Shown here: in pieces, positions 1 to 4,569 of the stretch
How the letters are laid out: each line of letters opens with the position of its first letter
How positions within the stretch are numbered: the first letter of the stretch is position 1
NCBI GenBank assembly: GCA_044508495.1
Contig: JBIQHP010000124.1
Span: 1 to 5,020 of the forward strand
Reading direction: 5' to 3'
Length of the DNA: 5,020 nt
DNA from: Terrimesophilobacter sp044508495
GTDB taxonomy: Bacteria > Actinomycetota > Actinomycetes > Actinomycetales > Microbacteriaceae
The notes under the pieces: generated by a model
Seen by the model: only the letters and a program-made list of their open reading frames with translations
Told to the model about the DNA's origin: nothing
The model's database searches: none
Program-made: the position numbers and the translations under genes

Positions 1-997
1 CGCCGATGGCCTTGACGTTCTCGAGCAGGTGCGCGTTGTAGGCGACGCCGAGCTGGTTGGGGACCGTGACGAGCACGGTGTCGGCCTCCCGCACGGCGGT
101 GTCCTTCGCGAGCTCCTCGGCGATCGCGTCCGGTTCGCCGACATAGCTCTTGCCGAAGCGGGCAAGGCCGCCGTCGAGATGGCCGACCTGGTCGGTGCTC
201 TCGCGCGACCCCATCCTGCCGAAGTACTCGCGGTCGAGGTCGGTCACGATCGGCAGGATGCTGCGGCTCACCGAGACGCGCGGCTCGCGCCCGTGGCCGG
301 CCCTCTTCCACGCCTCGCGGTAGAGCGCGATCTGCTCGGCCTGCAACTCGTGGAAGGGCACGCCGGTGTCCTCGGTGAGGAGCGTCGAGCTCATGAGGTT
401 CATGCCCTGCTCGGCGGTCCACACGGCGGTCGCCCGCGTTCCGGATCCCCACCAGATGCGGTCGGAGAGCCCGGGCGACTGCGGCGCGATCGCGAGCGCG
501 CCATCCACACCGGTCATTCTCGGGTCGGCGCGCGCGACGCCGGTGCCGGCGATCGCCGCGCGGAACAGCTCGGCGTGCGAGCGGGCGAGGTCGGCATCCG
601 TCGTCCCGTCCTGGGGCACGTGGCCGAAGGATTCGTAGCCGCGCAGGGCCGGCTCCGGTGACCCGCGGCTGATGCCGAGCTGCAGCCGGCCACCGCTGAT
701 GAGATCGGCCGCCGCGGCATCCTCGGCCATGTAGAGGGGGTTCTCGTAGCGCATGTCGATCACGGCGGTGCCGATCTCGATGCGCTTCGTCCGCGCGCCG
801 ATCGCGGCGAGGAGCGGGAAGGGCGAGGCGAGCTGCGGCGCGAAGTGGTGCACGCGCACGTAGGCGCCGTCGATGCCGAGCTCCTCGGCGGCGACCGCGA
901 GGTCGATCGTCTGGAGCAGGGCATCCTTCGCCGTCCTCGACCTCGAGCCCGGGATGGGCTGCCAGTGTCCGAAGGAGAGGAACCCGATGCGCTTCAC
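1..997 (-). CDS. LLM-class (luciferase-like) flavin-dependent oxidoreductase, C-terminus cut by window edge
   Basis: 332 residues are visible and the C-terminal end lies beyond base 1. The protein begins VKRIGFLSFGHW and continues with a luciferase-like TIM-barrel pattern: an HHF motif at 50-52 followed by LASPFPLLAAIGARTKRIEIGTAV-type strand and helix (56-79), RYENPLYMAEDAA (83-96), and the GGRLQLGISRGSPEP segment (102-116) typical of the flavin-phosphate region in this superfamily. These proteins are cytosolic flavin-dependent (FMN or F420) monooxygenases or reductases. The substrate cannot be read from sequence. It is the third gene of a minus-strand operon, 35 bases after the preceding stop. 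The GTG at 997 was chosen because relatives, from memory, start with M-K-x-I-G-F-L-S-F-G-H-W. No Shine-Dalgarno sequence precedes it. An in-frame GTG at 1036 would add 13 residues and overlap the upstream stop as GTGA, so the start is not settled. The family call is firm. Confidence 0.93.
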   Translation of the reverse strand, partial: MKRIGFLSFGHWQPIPGSRSRTAKDALLQTIDLAVAAEELGIDGAYVRVHHFAPQLASPFPLLAAIGARTKRIEIGTAVIDMRYENPLYMAEDAAAADLISGGRLQLGISRGSPEPALRGYESFGHVPQDGTTDADLARSHAELFRAAIAGTGVARADPRMTGVDGALAIAPQSPGLSDRIWWGSGTRATAVWTAEQGMNLMSSTLLTEDTGVPFHELQAEQIALYREAWKRAGHGREPRVSVSRSILPIVTDLDREYFGRMGSRESTDQVGHLDGGLARFGKSYVGEPDAIAEELAKDTAVREADTVLVTVPNQLGVAYNAHLLENVKAIG

Positions 998-1032
998 GAG
1001 AGAGTCAGCGTCGGGAGTGCGCGCGATATTCC

Positions 1033-1239
1033 TCACACCGTCTGGCCGACGAGGAAGTGCCAGCCGGCCCACCACCAGAACAGGAGGATGCCGAGGCGCG
1101 CCGACCGTGTCGCCATGACCCGGTCCATGAGGGTGCCGAGCGGGGCGATCCGGTCGGGGTCGCGCCGGGCGAGCAGCTCGACGACGACGGCCGCCGCGAT
1201 GCAGGCCAGGTAGCCGGCGATCGTCACGAGCCGGATCAT
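1033..1239 (-). CDS. Small Trp-rich membrane protein, DUF6186-like
   Basis: This 68-residue protein has two hydrophobic segments, about residues 3-24 (LVTIAGYLACIAAAVVVELL) and 48-65. The second carries the aromatic run FWWWAGWHF at 54-62. The loop between them is basic and polar (ARRDPDRIAP...RVMATRSAR), so the likely topology is a two-segment hairpin in the cytoplasmic membrane. From memory this matches the uncharacterised actinobacterial family DUF6186, short proteins ending in a W-rich W-H-F motif. No function is known to me. The ATG at 1239 overlaps the TGA of the upstream membrane-protein gene (ATGA, four bases), which implies translational coupling. The flavoprotein gene follows 35 bases after its stop. 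A longer reading up to 1440 in this frame is rejected because it would run deep into the upstream gene. Confidence 0.82.
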   Translation of the reverse strand: MIRLVTIAGYLACIAAAVVVELLARRDPDRIAPLGTLMDRVMATRSARLGILLFWWWAGWHFLVGQTV

Positions 1240-1829
1240 CGGCGCGTCCCCCTCCGCAGAAGCGCGATCCCGACGACGAGCCAGAGCGCCGTGAACACGA
1301 CGCGTCCCTCGATCGTGTCGAGGGCGGGGTCGAGCAGCAGCGAGATGCTCGGATGCGCGAACTTCGCCGCCTCCGACGGCACCCCGAGCAGGAACGACAC
1401 GACCTCGATGAGGCAGGCGGCGACCGCGACGACCGCCCACAGGATGCCGGCCCGGCGCAGTGGGACGCGTGCGGCATCCGCAGACCCCGGGTCGGGCCAG
1501 GCGAGCAGCAGCACGGTCAGTCCGATGCCGGAGACGATGAGCCCTTCGACGAGACCGTGCCGGGGCACGAGCACCATGAGCGTTCCGAGCACGATGGCCG
1601 TGGCGGCGAGTACGGCGAGTCGCGGCGTCCTGACCGCGGGAAGCGCGACGAGACCGAGCTCATCGACGACGAGCACCGCTGCGAGGAGGAGGAAGAAGGC
1701 GCCGTCGACGGGCGCCCCGCGGAACACCTGGAAGAGGCCTGTGGCGACGAGGATGACCGTCCACGGCCGGGCGAGGCGGCGAAGCGTCATCCGTTGCCCC
1801 GTCGCCCGGTCTACGGGGTCCGGACGCAT
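1236..1829 (-). CDS. Multi-pass membrane protein of unknown function
   Basis: This 197-residue protein is very hydrophobic. Likely membrane segments are at about 23-38, 43-64, 70-88, 93-110, 127-149 and 176-192, giving six passes, with short arginine-rich cytoplasmic ends (RRLARP at 17-22, RRGTRR at the C-terminus). Between segments five and six is a polar stretch, PSEAAKFAHPSISLLLDP (151-168), which may form a short extracytoplasmic or re-entrant loop. I do not recognise the family and see no transporter or enzyme motif. It is the first gene of the minus-strand operon, and its stop overlaps the start of the 68-residue membrane protein, so the two may work together. The ATG at 1829 is favoured because a -10-like TAGCCT lies exactly six bases upstream, which fits a leaderless transcript. 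An internal ATG (residue 14, MTLRRLARPW) is the alternative and has no good Shine-Dalgarno sequence either. Confidence 0.82.
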   Translation of the reverse strand: MRPDPVDRATGQRMTLRRLARPWTVILVATGLFQVFRGAPVDGAFFLLLAAVLVVDELGLVALPAVRTPRLAVLAATAIVLGTLMVLVPRHGLVEGLIVSGIGLTVLLLAWPDPGSADAARVPLRRAGILWAVVAVAACLIEVVSFLLGVPSEAAKFAHPSISLLLDPALDTIEGRVVFTALWLVVGIALLRRGTRR

Positions 1830-1835
1830 GGGGCA

Positions 1836-1841
1836 AGGCTA
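1836..1841 (-). promoter_or_regulatory. Candidate -10 element of the minus-strand operon (leaderless start)
   Basis: Read on the minus strand, TAGCCT fits the actinobacterial -10 pattern TAnnnT. It is followed by TGCCCC and then the ATG at 1829, so the expected transcription start coincides with the A of the start codon. There is no convincing -35 hexamer 16-18 bases upstream. The region 1830-1896 is shared with the divergent plus-strand gene. Confidence 0.5.
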
Positions 1842-1884
1842 CGCCCATCGCCGTGTCCGCTTCCGGGCCCGTGGGAGGTGTGCG

Positions 1885-1890
1885 CATAAT
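1885..1890 (+). promoter_or_regulatory. Candidate -10 element of the 125-residue protein gene (leaderless start)
   Basis: CATAAT differs from the TATAAT consensus only at the first base. It is followed by CGAGGG and then the GTG at 1897, so transcription would begin at the start codon itself. The GAGGG between them is too close to the GTG to act as a Shine-Dalgarno sequence. The -35 region around 1861 (TTCCGG) is poor. Confidence 0.55.
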
Positions 1891-1896
1891 CGAGGG

Positions 1897-2274
1897 GTGA
1901 GCCAGAAGCCGGATGCCGACGAGACGCTCGCGGGGCTCGGGCGGGAGATCGAGTTGCTCGCCCGCACCGCCTCGGATGCCGCCTTCGCCCGGCCCGATTC
2001 CTCCGAGGAGCTCTTCGATCGGGCGGCGGTGCTGCGCGACAACGCCATGGGGATCATCTACGACGGCGACGGATCGAGCGACGAGGAGCGCATCGGCCGC
2101 CTGCTCGCACTCGTCCCCGCGCTCCTCACGGTCGTCGACGAGGCACGCGACACGATCGGCCGCCTCCGCGAGCTCGCCGGGGAGCCCGACCCGGCCAAGA
2201 CCGTGAGCCCCTGGGATGCCGCCGGGCGTGGCGCACCTGCGCGTCCCGCCTGGGATTCGCCCGCGGCAGGCTGA
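1897..2274 (+). CDS. Hypothetical acidic protein, 125 residues
   Basis: The protein starts VSQKPDADETLAGLGREIEL and ends in a proline/alanine/glycine-rich tail with two Trp-Asp pairs (SPWDAAG, PAWDSPAAG). Residues 8-100 are predicted by eye to be mostly helical, soluble and acidic. The helices include IELLARTASDAAF, SSEELFDRAAVLRDNAMGI and ERIGRLLALVPALLTVVDEARDTIGRLREL. There is no signal peptide, membrane segment, cysteine or catalytic motif. I do not recognise the family. It could be a small actinobacterial cytosolic protein with a disordered tail. The GTG at 1897 is preferred over upstream in-frame options, although the frame stays open leftward to 1057. The upstream translation is low-complexity shadow sequence antisense to the membrane-protein genes, and a -10-like CATAAT sits six bases before this GTG. 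The gene converges with the lipoprotein gene, with nine bases between the stops. Confidence 0.8.
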   Translation: MSQKPDADETLAGLGREIELLARTASDAAFARPDSSEELFDRAAVLRDNAMGIIYDGDGSSDEERIGRLLALVPALLTVVDEARDTIGRLRELAGEPDPAKTVSPWDAAGRGAPARPAWDSPAAG

Positions 2275-2307
2275 GCGCCCGGCCTAGGGCTGAGCGTCCG
2301 CGCGGGC
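2259..2307. terminator. Weak nested inverted repeat at the convergent gene ends
   Basis: Perfect seven-base arms GCCCGCG (2259-2265) and CGCGGGC (2301-2307) flank an inner hairpin, GCCC (2277-2280) and GGGC (2287-2290), that spans the nine-base gap between the convergent stops. The outer loop is long (35 bases) and neither side has a T-run. It could slow transcription in both directions, but GC-rich chance pairing is equally plausible. Confidence 0.22.
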
Positions 2308-3162
2308 CTTGCCGCGCCGGGCGAGCCTGACCCAGACGAGCACGATCGCGGTCACGATCCCCGCGGCGGCCAGCCAGGGCAGCAGCACACCGAGCACGAC
2401 GAGCGCCGCGCCGAGGAAGCCCACGAAGGCGTTCCAGCCGGTGACGAGACCGGTCCAGAAGGTGTCGGGCGTCTCCGCGGGGGTGTCCCTCTCGGAGACG
2501 AGGTAGAGCGACACGGTCGAGAGCTGCACCTGGTCGTCGAGGTAGCGCTTCTGCGATTCGAGGCTCTCCAGGTTCGCCTGGCGGTCGGAGAGGGCCGACT
2601 CGATCTGGATGAGGGCGTCGGTGGAGTCCGCCCGGCTCATGAGGTCGAGGAGGCGGTCGACCGAGGTGCGCAGCGCGGCGATGCGGGCATCCAGGTCCTT
2701 GGACTGGGCCGTGACATCCGTCGAGTCGATCATGGTGTTGCGGGCGACGCCGAGCCCTTTGAGCTCCTCGAGCGTCGCCGTGAGCCTGGTCGAAGGGATG
2801 CGCAGGGTGAGCTGGGCGCTGCCGGGCTCGTTCTCGGATGCGGCGCGCTCGCTGCGGTTGGCGACGGTTCCGCCGGCGCGATCCACGATGCGCGCGGCCT
2901 CGTCGGCTGCCTCGATGGGCTTGTCGACCGTGACCGTGACCTGCACGGTCGTGATGATGCGCGGGCCGGAGACCGTGTCGACAGCGGCGCCGCCGTCCGA
3001 TCCCGCCGACTCGTATCTGGCGGACATGTCCGGCGCGCCCGCCTCCTGCATCGGCATGACTTCGGCGGGCATCGAGTCCGGCATGCTCGCTCCGGACATC
3101 GAGCATCCGGCGACCGTCAGGGCGGAGAGTGCGATGGCTGTGGTGATCAGGAGGCGCCTCAT
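2284..3162 (-). CDS. DUF4349-domain lipoprotein with C-terminal membrane segment
   Basis: This 292-residue protein has a lipoprotein signal, MRRLLITTAIALSALTVAGC, with Cys20 as the lipidation site. A methionine-rich, poorly ordered linker (21-62) follows, then a DUF4349-type domain from about 66 to 278. Within it are a beta-rich part (PRIITTVQVTVTVDKPIEAA, 67-86; SAQLTLRIPSTRLTATLEEL, 115-134), the conserved-looking run DVTAQSKDLDARIAALRTSV (149-168) that enters a long coiled-coil helix to about 210, and a strand (STVSLYLVSE). It ends in one or two membrane passes (about 245-280) and a basic cytoplasmic tail (RLARRGKARADAQP). It should sit on the outer face of the membrane, anchored at both ends. 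DUF4349 proteins are widespread and their role is unknown to me; envelope maintenance is only a guess. The length is normal for the family. The ATG at 3162 is supported by the signal peptide and a -10 six bases upstream. Confidence 0.93.
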   Translation of the reverse strand: MRRLLITTAIALSALTVAGCSMSGASMPDSMPAEVMPMQEAGAPDMSARYESAGSDGGAAVDTVSGPRIITTVQVTVTVDKPIEAADEAARIVDRAGGTVANRSERAASENEPGSAQLTLRIPSTRLTATLEELKGLGVARNTMIDSTDVTAQSKDLDARIAALRTSVDRLLDLMSRADSTDALIQIESALSDRQANLESLESQKRYLDDQVQLSTVSLYLVSERDTPAETPDTFWTGLVTGWNAFVGFLGAALVVLGVLLPWLAAAGIVTAIVLVWVRLARRGKARADAQP

Positions 3163-3168
3163 GCGGCA

Positions 3169-3174
3169 ACCCTA
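3169..3174 (-). promoter_or_regulatory. Candidate -10 element of the DUF4349 lipoprotein gene (leaderless start)
   Basis: On the minus strand, TAGGGT (TAnnnT pattern) is followed by TGCCGC and the ATG at 3162. There is no Shine-Dalgarno sequence in the intervening bases, so a leaderless transcript is expected. A TTCCGC at 3197-3192, 17 bases further upstream, is at best a weak -35. Confidence 0.5.
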
Positions 3175-3308
3175 TCCACGAGCGGATATCGGCGGAACCC
3201 AACGAAAGTCACGATTCGGTCGTCACGGATGACGGCGACGGCCTGTGCGCGTCCCGTGCGGCCCCTGAGAAGGGACTGGGCATCGGGGAACGCCCCTGCC
3301 CCCCGTTA

Positions 3309-3335
3309 TAGGGTCACGGGTAACAGAAGGGGAGG
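3309..3335 (+). promoter_or_regulatory. Candidate -10 and strong Shine-Dalgarno for the 65-residue protein gene
   Basis: TAGGGT at 3309-3314 (or the overlapping TTATAG at 3306-3311) is a reasonable -10 and would start transcription near 3321. AAGGGGAGG at 3327-3335 is a strong Shine-Dalgarno sequence, five bases before the ATG at 3341. The transcript would have a leader of about 20 bases, unlike the neighbouring genes. No good -35 was found. The rest of the 178-base gap 3163-3340 holds the lipoprotein promoter and nothing else I can name. Confidence 0.55.
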
Positions 3336-3340
3336 ACATC

Positions 3341-3538
3341 ATGGGGCTGTTCGAGAAAGCCAAGGATGCCGCCGAGGCGACCGGCGAGAAGGTCGCCGAA
3401 GAGGCGCACGACATCAAGGAGCGCATCGCCGACCAGATCGACGCGATGAAGGCCGATGCGGATGTCGCCCGCGCCGAAGCGGAGCGCGACGCCACGAAGG
3501 CGAAGAACGACTATAAGGAGAAGCTGCGCGAGGACTGA
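3341..3538 (+). CDS. Small charged helical protein, 65 residues
   Basis: The whole chain is predicted by eye to be one or two long amphipathic helices. It starts MGLFEKAKDAAEATGEKVAE, is rich in Ala, Glu, Lys and Asp, and contains no Pro, Cys or Trp. Repeating A-K-D-A-A / A-E-x-x-D spacing (KAKDAAEA, AEAERDATKAKNDYKEKL) gives it a late-embryogenesis-abundant or CsbD-like look, of the kind seen in many actinobacterial stress-associated proteins. I cannot place it firmly in a named family, and a stress role is inference from composition. It has a strong Shine-Dalgarno sequence and probably its own promoter, so it is a real gene despite its size. It lies between the divergent lipoprotein gene and the downstream hydrolase, 100 bases before the latter's start, and is likely monocistronic because the hydrolase has its own promoter-like site. 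Confidence 0.85.
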   Translation: MGLFEKAKDAAEATGEKVAEEAHDIKERIADQIDAMKADADVARAEAERDATKAKNDYKEKLRED

Positions 3539-3626
3539 CGCGGCGCGGAGTCGGCACGACCGCGGGGGATCGGGCGACCGGTCCTCCTCGGCGTGCCGGG
3601 AGCCCTCCGCCGATCGTCGACTGGGC

Positions 3627-3632
3627 GATACT
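3627..3632 (+). promoter_or_regulatory. Candidate -10 element of the alpha/beta hydrolase gene (leaderless start)
   Basis: GATACT differs from the consensus TATAAT at two positions. It is followed by GGAGCC and then the ATG at 3639. The GGAG in between ends only two bases before the ATG, too close to act as a Shine-Dalgarno sequence, which favours leaderless initiation. The -35 region is not recognisable. Confidence 0.45.
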
Positions 3633-3638
3633 GGAGCC

Positions 3639-4421
3639 ATGGGACTCTTCGACCTCTTCCGCCGTCGAGGTCCCCTTCTCCATCTCGCCTCGGACGAGGG
3701 GGAGGGCCCGGTCGTCGTCCTCATCCACGGGATCGCCTCCTCGTCGGTGACGTTCGAGAAGCTCGTCCCGATGCTCGTCGACCGGCACCGGGTCATCTCG
3801 ATCGACCTGCTCGGGTTCGGGGAGTCGCCCTCGCCCCCGGATGCGACCTACACGCTCGAGGAGCACGTCGCCGCGCTCGCCCGCACGCTCGACTCGCTCA
3901 GGCTCCGCGAGCCCTTCGTGCTCGTCGGCCACTCGATGGGCGGTCTCATCGCGAGCCGGTACGCGGCGACCAACTCGCGCCGGCTCAGCAGGCTCGTTCT
4001 CGTGAGCCCGCCGGTCTACGTGTCGCCGCGTGCGATCGGCGACCGGCGCGACCGCGCTGCCATGGGCCTCTACCTCAAGGCCTACGAGTACCTGAGGTCG
4101 AACAAGGCCTTCACGATCCGGAACGCCGCCATGCTCGCGAAGCTCTCGCCGATCCGGAACGTGCTCGAGGTGTCGGAGCGCAACTGGGGGGCCTTCGTGC
4201 TCTCGCTCGAGAACCTCATCGAGTCGCAGACGACCATCAGCGACCTCGCCGCGGTGCGGGTGCCGGTCGAGGTCGTCTACGGAACGCTCGACCCCTTCCT
4301 CACCCCGGCCGGCCTGCGCATCGTCGAGCAGATGCGCGGCGTCTCGGTGCACAAGGTGGAGGCGAACGACCACATCATCCGCACCCGGCTCGCGCGTGTC
4401 GTCGCGAAGGCGATCGGCTGA
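3639..4421 (+). CDS. Alpha/beta-fold hydrolase
   Basis: This 260-residue protein has a complete alpha/beta-hydrolase core. The oxyanion strand-loop VVVLIHGIASSS (25-36) carries His30-Gly31, and DLLGFGESP (56-64) follows. The nucleophile elbow is GHSMGG with Ser99. The acid is Asp218 in YGTLDPFLTP, and the general base is His245 in ANDHIIRT. The cap region is about 130-195 (from RAIGDRRDRAAMGLYLKAYE to WGAFVLSLENLI) and is mostly helical. The enzyme should be a cytosolic serine hydrolase (esterase, lipase or C-C hydrolase type); the substrate cannot be inferred. There is no signal peptide, although MGLFDLFRRRGPLLHL could associate weakly with membranes. The frame is open upstream to 3456, but the ATG at 3639 is chosen because homology-like sequence begins there and a -10-like GATACT lies six bases before it. 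The operator-controlled MFS gene starts 148 bases downstream with its own promoter. Confidence 0.94.
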   Translation: MGLFDLFRRRGPLLHLASDEGEGPVVVLIHGIASSSVTFEKLVPMLVDRHRVISIDLLGFGESPSPPDATYTLEEHVAALARTLDSLRLREPFVLVGHSMGGLIASRYAATNSRRLSRLVLVSPPVYVSPRAIGDRRDRAAMGLYLKAYEYLRSNKAFTIRNAAMLAKLSPIRNVLEVSERNWGAFVLSLENLIESQTTISDLAAVRVPVEVVYGTLDPFLTPAGLRIVEQMRGVSVHKVEANDHIIRTRLARVVAKAIG

Positions 4422-4487
4422 GGGGCGGATGGCGGTCGGCATCGCGCCGTGCTCGCTCGCCGCTCCGGATGAAGTCCTGCCCGCCCC

Positions 4488-4516
4488 TTGCACAATCGAC
4501 AGTCACGATATATCGT
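4488..4516 (+). promoter_or_regulatory. Predicted promoter of the MFS transporter gene
   Basis: TTGCAC (4488-4493) matches the -35 consensus TTGACA at four positions. Exactly 17 bases downstream, TATCGT (4511-4516) fits the TAnnnT -10 pattern and lies inside the first palindrome. Transcription would begin near 4523, giving a leader of about 47 bases before the ATG at 4570. A slightly different -10 register in the ATATAT core is possible. Confidence 0.65.
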
Positions 4517-4520
4517 GACT
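4501..4520. promoter_or_regulatory. Operator 1: perfect 20-base palindrome over the -10
   Basis: AGTCACGATATATCGTGACT reads identically on both strands. It covers the predicted -10 of the MFS promoter, so a bound dimeric repressor would block RNA polymerase. Its AT-rich core stands out strongly against the GC-rich surroundings. The regulator is not encoded in the window; PadR or TetR families are candidates by habit of such exporters, not by proof. Confidence 0.85.
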
Positions 4521-4546
4521 TCAGAACTCACGATATATCGTGACTT
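4503..4546 (+). repeat. Tandem direct repeat of the operator, period 25
   Basis: The 19-base sequence TCACGATATATCGTGACTT occurs at 4503-4521 and again, without mismatch, at 4528-4546. Each copy contains the complete 16-base palindrome. The six spacer bases between the two copies (4522-4527) are CAGAAC. Confidence 0.9.
4528..4543. promoter_or_regulatory. Operator 2: perfect 16-base palindrome just after the predicted transcription start
   Basis: TCACGATATATCGTGA repeats the core of operator 1 exactly. The dyad centres are at 4510.5 and 4535.5, 25 bases apart, and this copy would lie at about +6 to +21. The outer bases do not extend the symmetry (C4527 against C4544), so this copy may be the slightly weaker site. 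Confidence 0.85.
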
Positions 4547-4555
4547 GAGAGACGC

Positions 4556-4562
4556 GGAGGAG
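4556..4562 (+). promoter_or_regulatory. Strong Shine-Dalgarno of the MFS transporter gene
   Basis: GGAGGAG ends seven bases before the ATG at 4570 and is near-ideal in sequence and spacing. It fixes that ATG as the start over the internal ATG at codon 8. Confidence 0.8.
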
Positions 4563-4569
4563 ACTCGGG

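Noticed and set aside
29..661. A 210-codon plus-strand open frame antisense to the flavoprotein
   Set aside because: The composition is shadow-like and the minus strand encodes a clear luciferase-like protein across the same bases.
2269..2296. Direct repeat GGCTGAGCG at 2269-2277 and 2288-2296
   Set aside because: Nine bases at coding ends in GC-rich DNA, with no further copies nearby. It is treated as coincidence.
2126..3202. A 358-codon minus-strand open frame overlapping the DUF4349 lipoprotein gene
   Set aside because: It is Arg/His/Gly-rich low-complexity translation in another frame of the same strand, whereas the lipoprotein frame has a signal peptide and a recognisable domain. It is a GC-rich shadow.
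3207..3228. AGTCACGAT matching one arm of the MFS operator, upstream of the lipoprotein gene
   Set aside because: The second arm is broken and shifted. GTCACGAT also occurs inside coding sequence near 242 and 2351, so a single arm is expected by chance.
3287..3307. GGAAC (3287-3291) and GTT (3305-3307) as an ECF-sigma promoter before the 65-residue gene
   Set aside because: The spacer is only 13 bases, and about 16 or more are needed for SigE/SigH-type promoters. The TAGGGT -10 is the simpler reading.
3552..3598. Inverted repeat CGGCACG (3552-3558) / CGTGCCG (3592-3598) between the 65-residue gene and the hydrolase, as a terminator
   Set aside because: The arms are only seven bases with a 33-base loop and no T-run follows, so it is not convincing in GC-rich sequence.
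3414..4493. A 359-codon minus-strand open frame antisense to the hydrolase
   Set aside because: The translation is Arg/Glu/His/Val-rich without motifs. The plus-strand hydrolase has its full catalytic triad, so this is a shadow.
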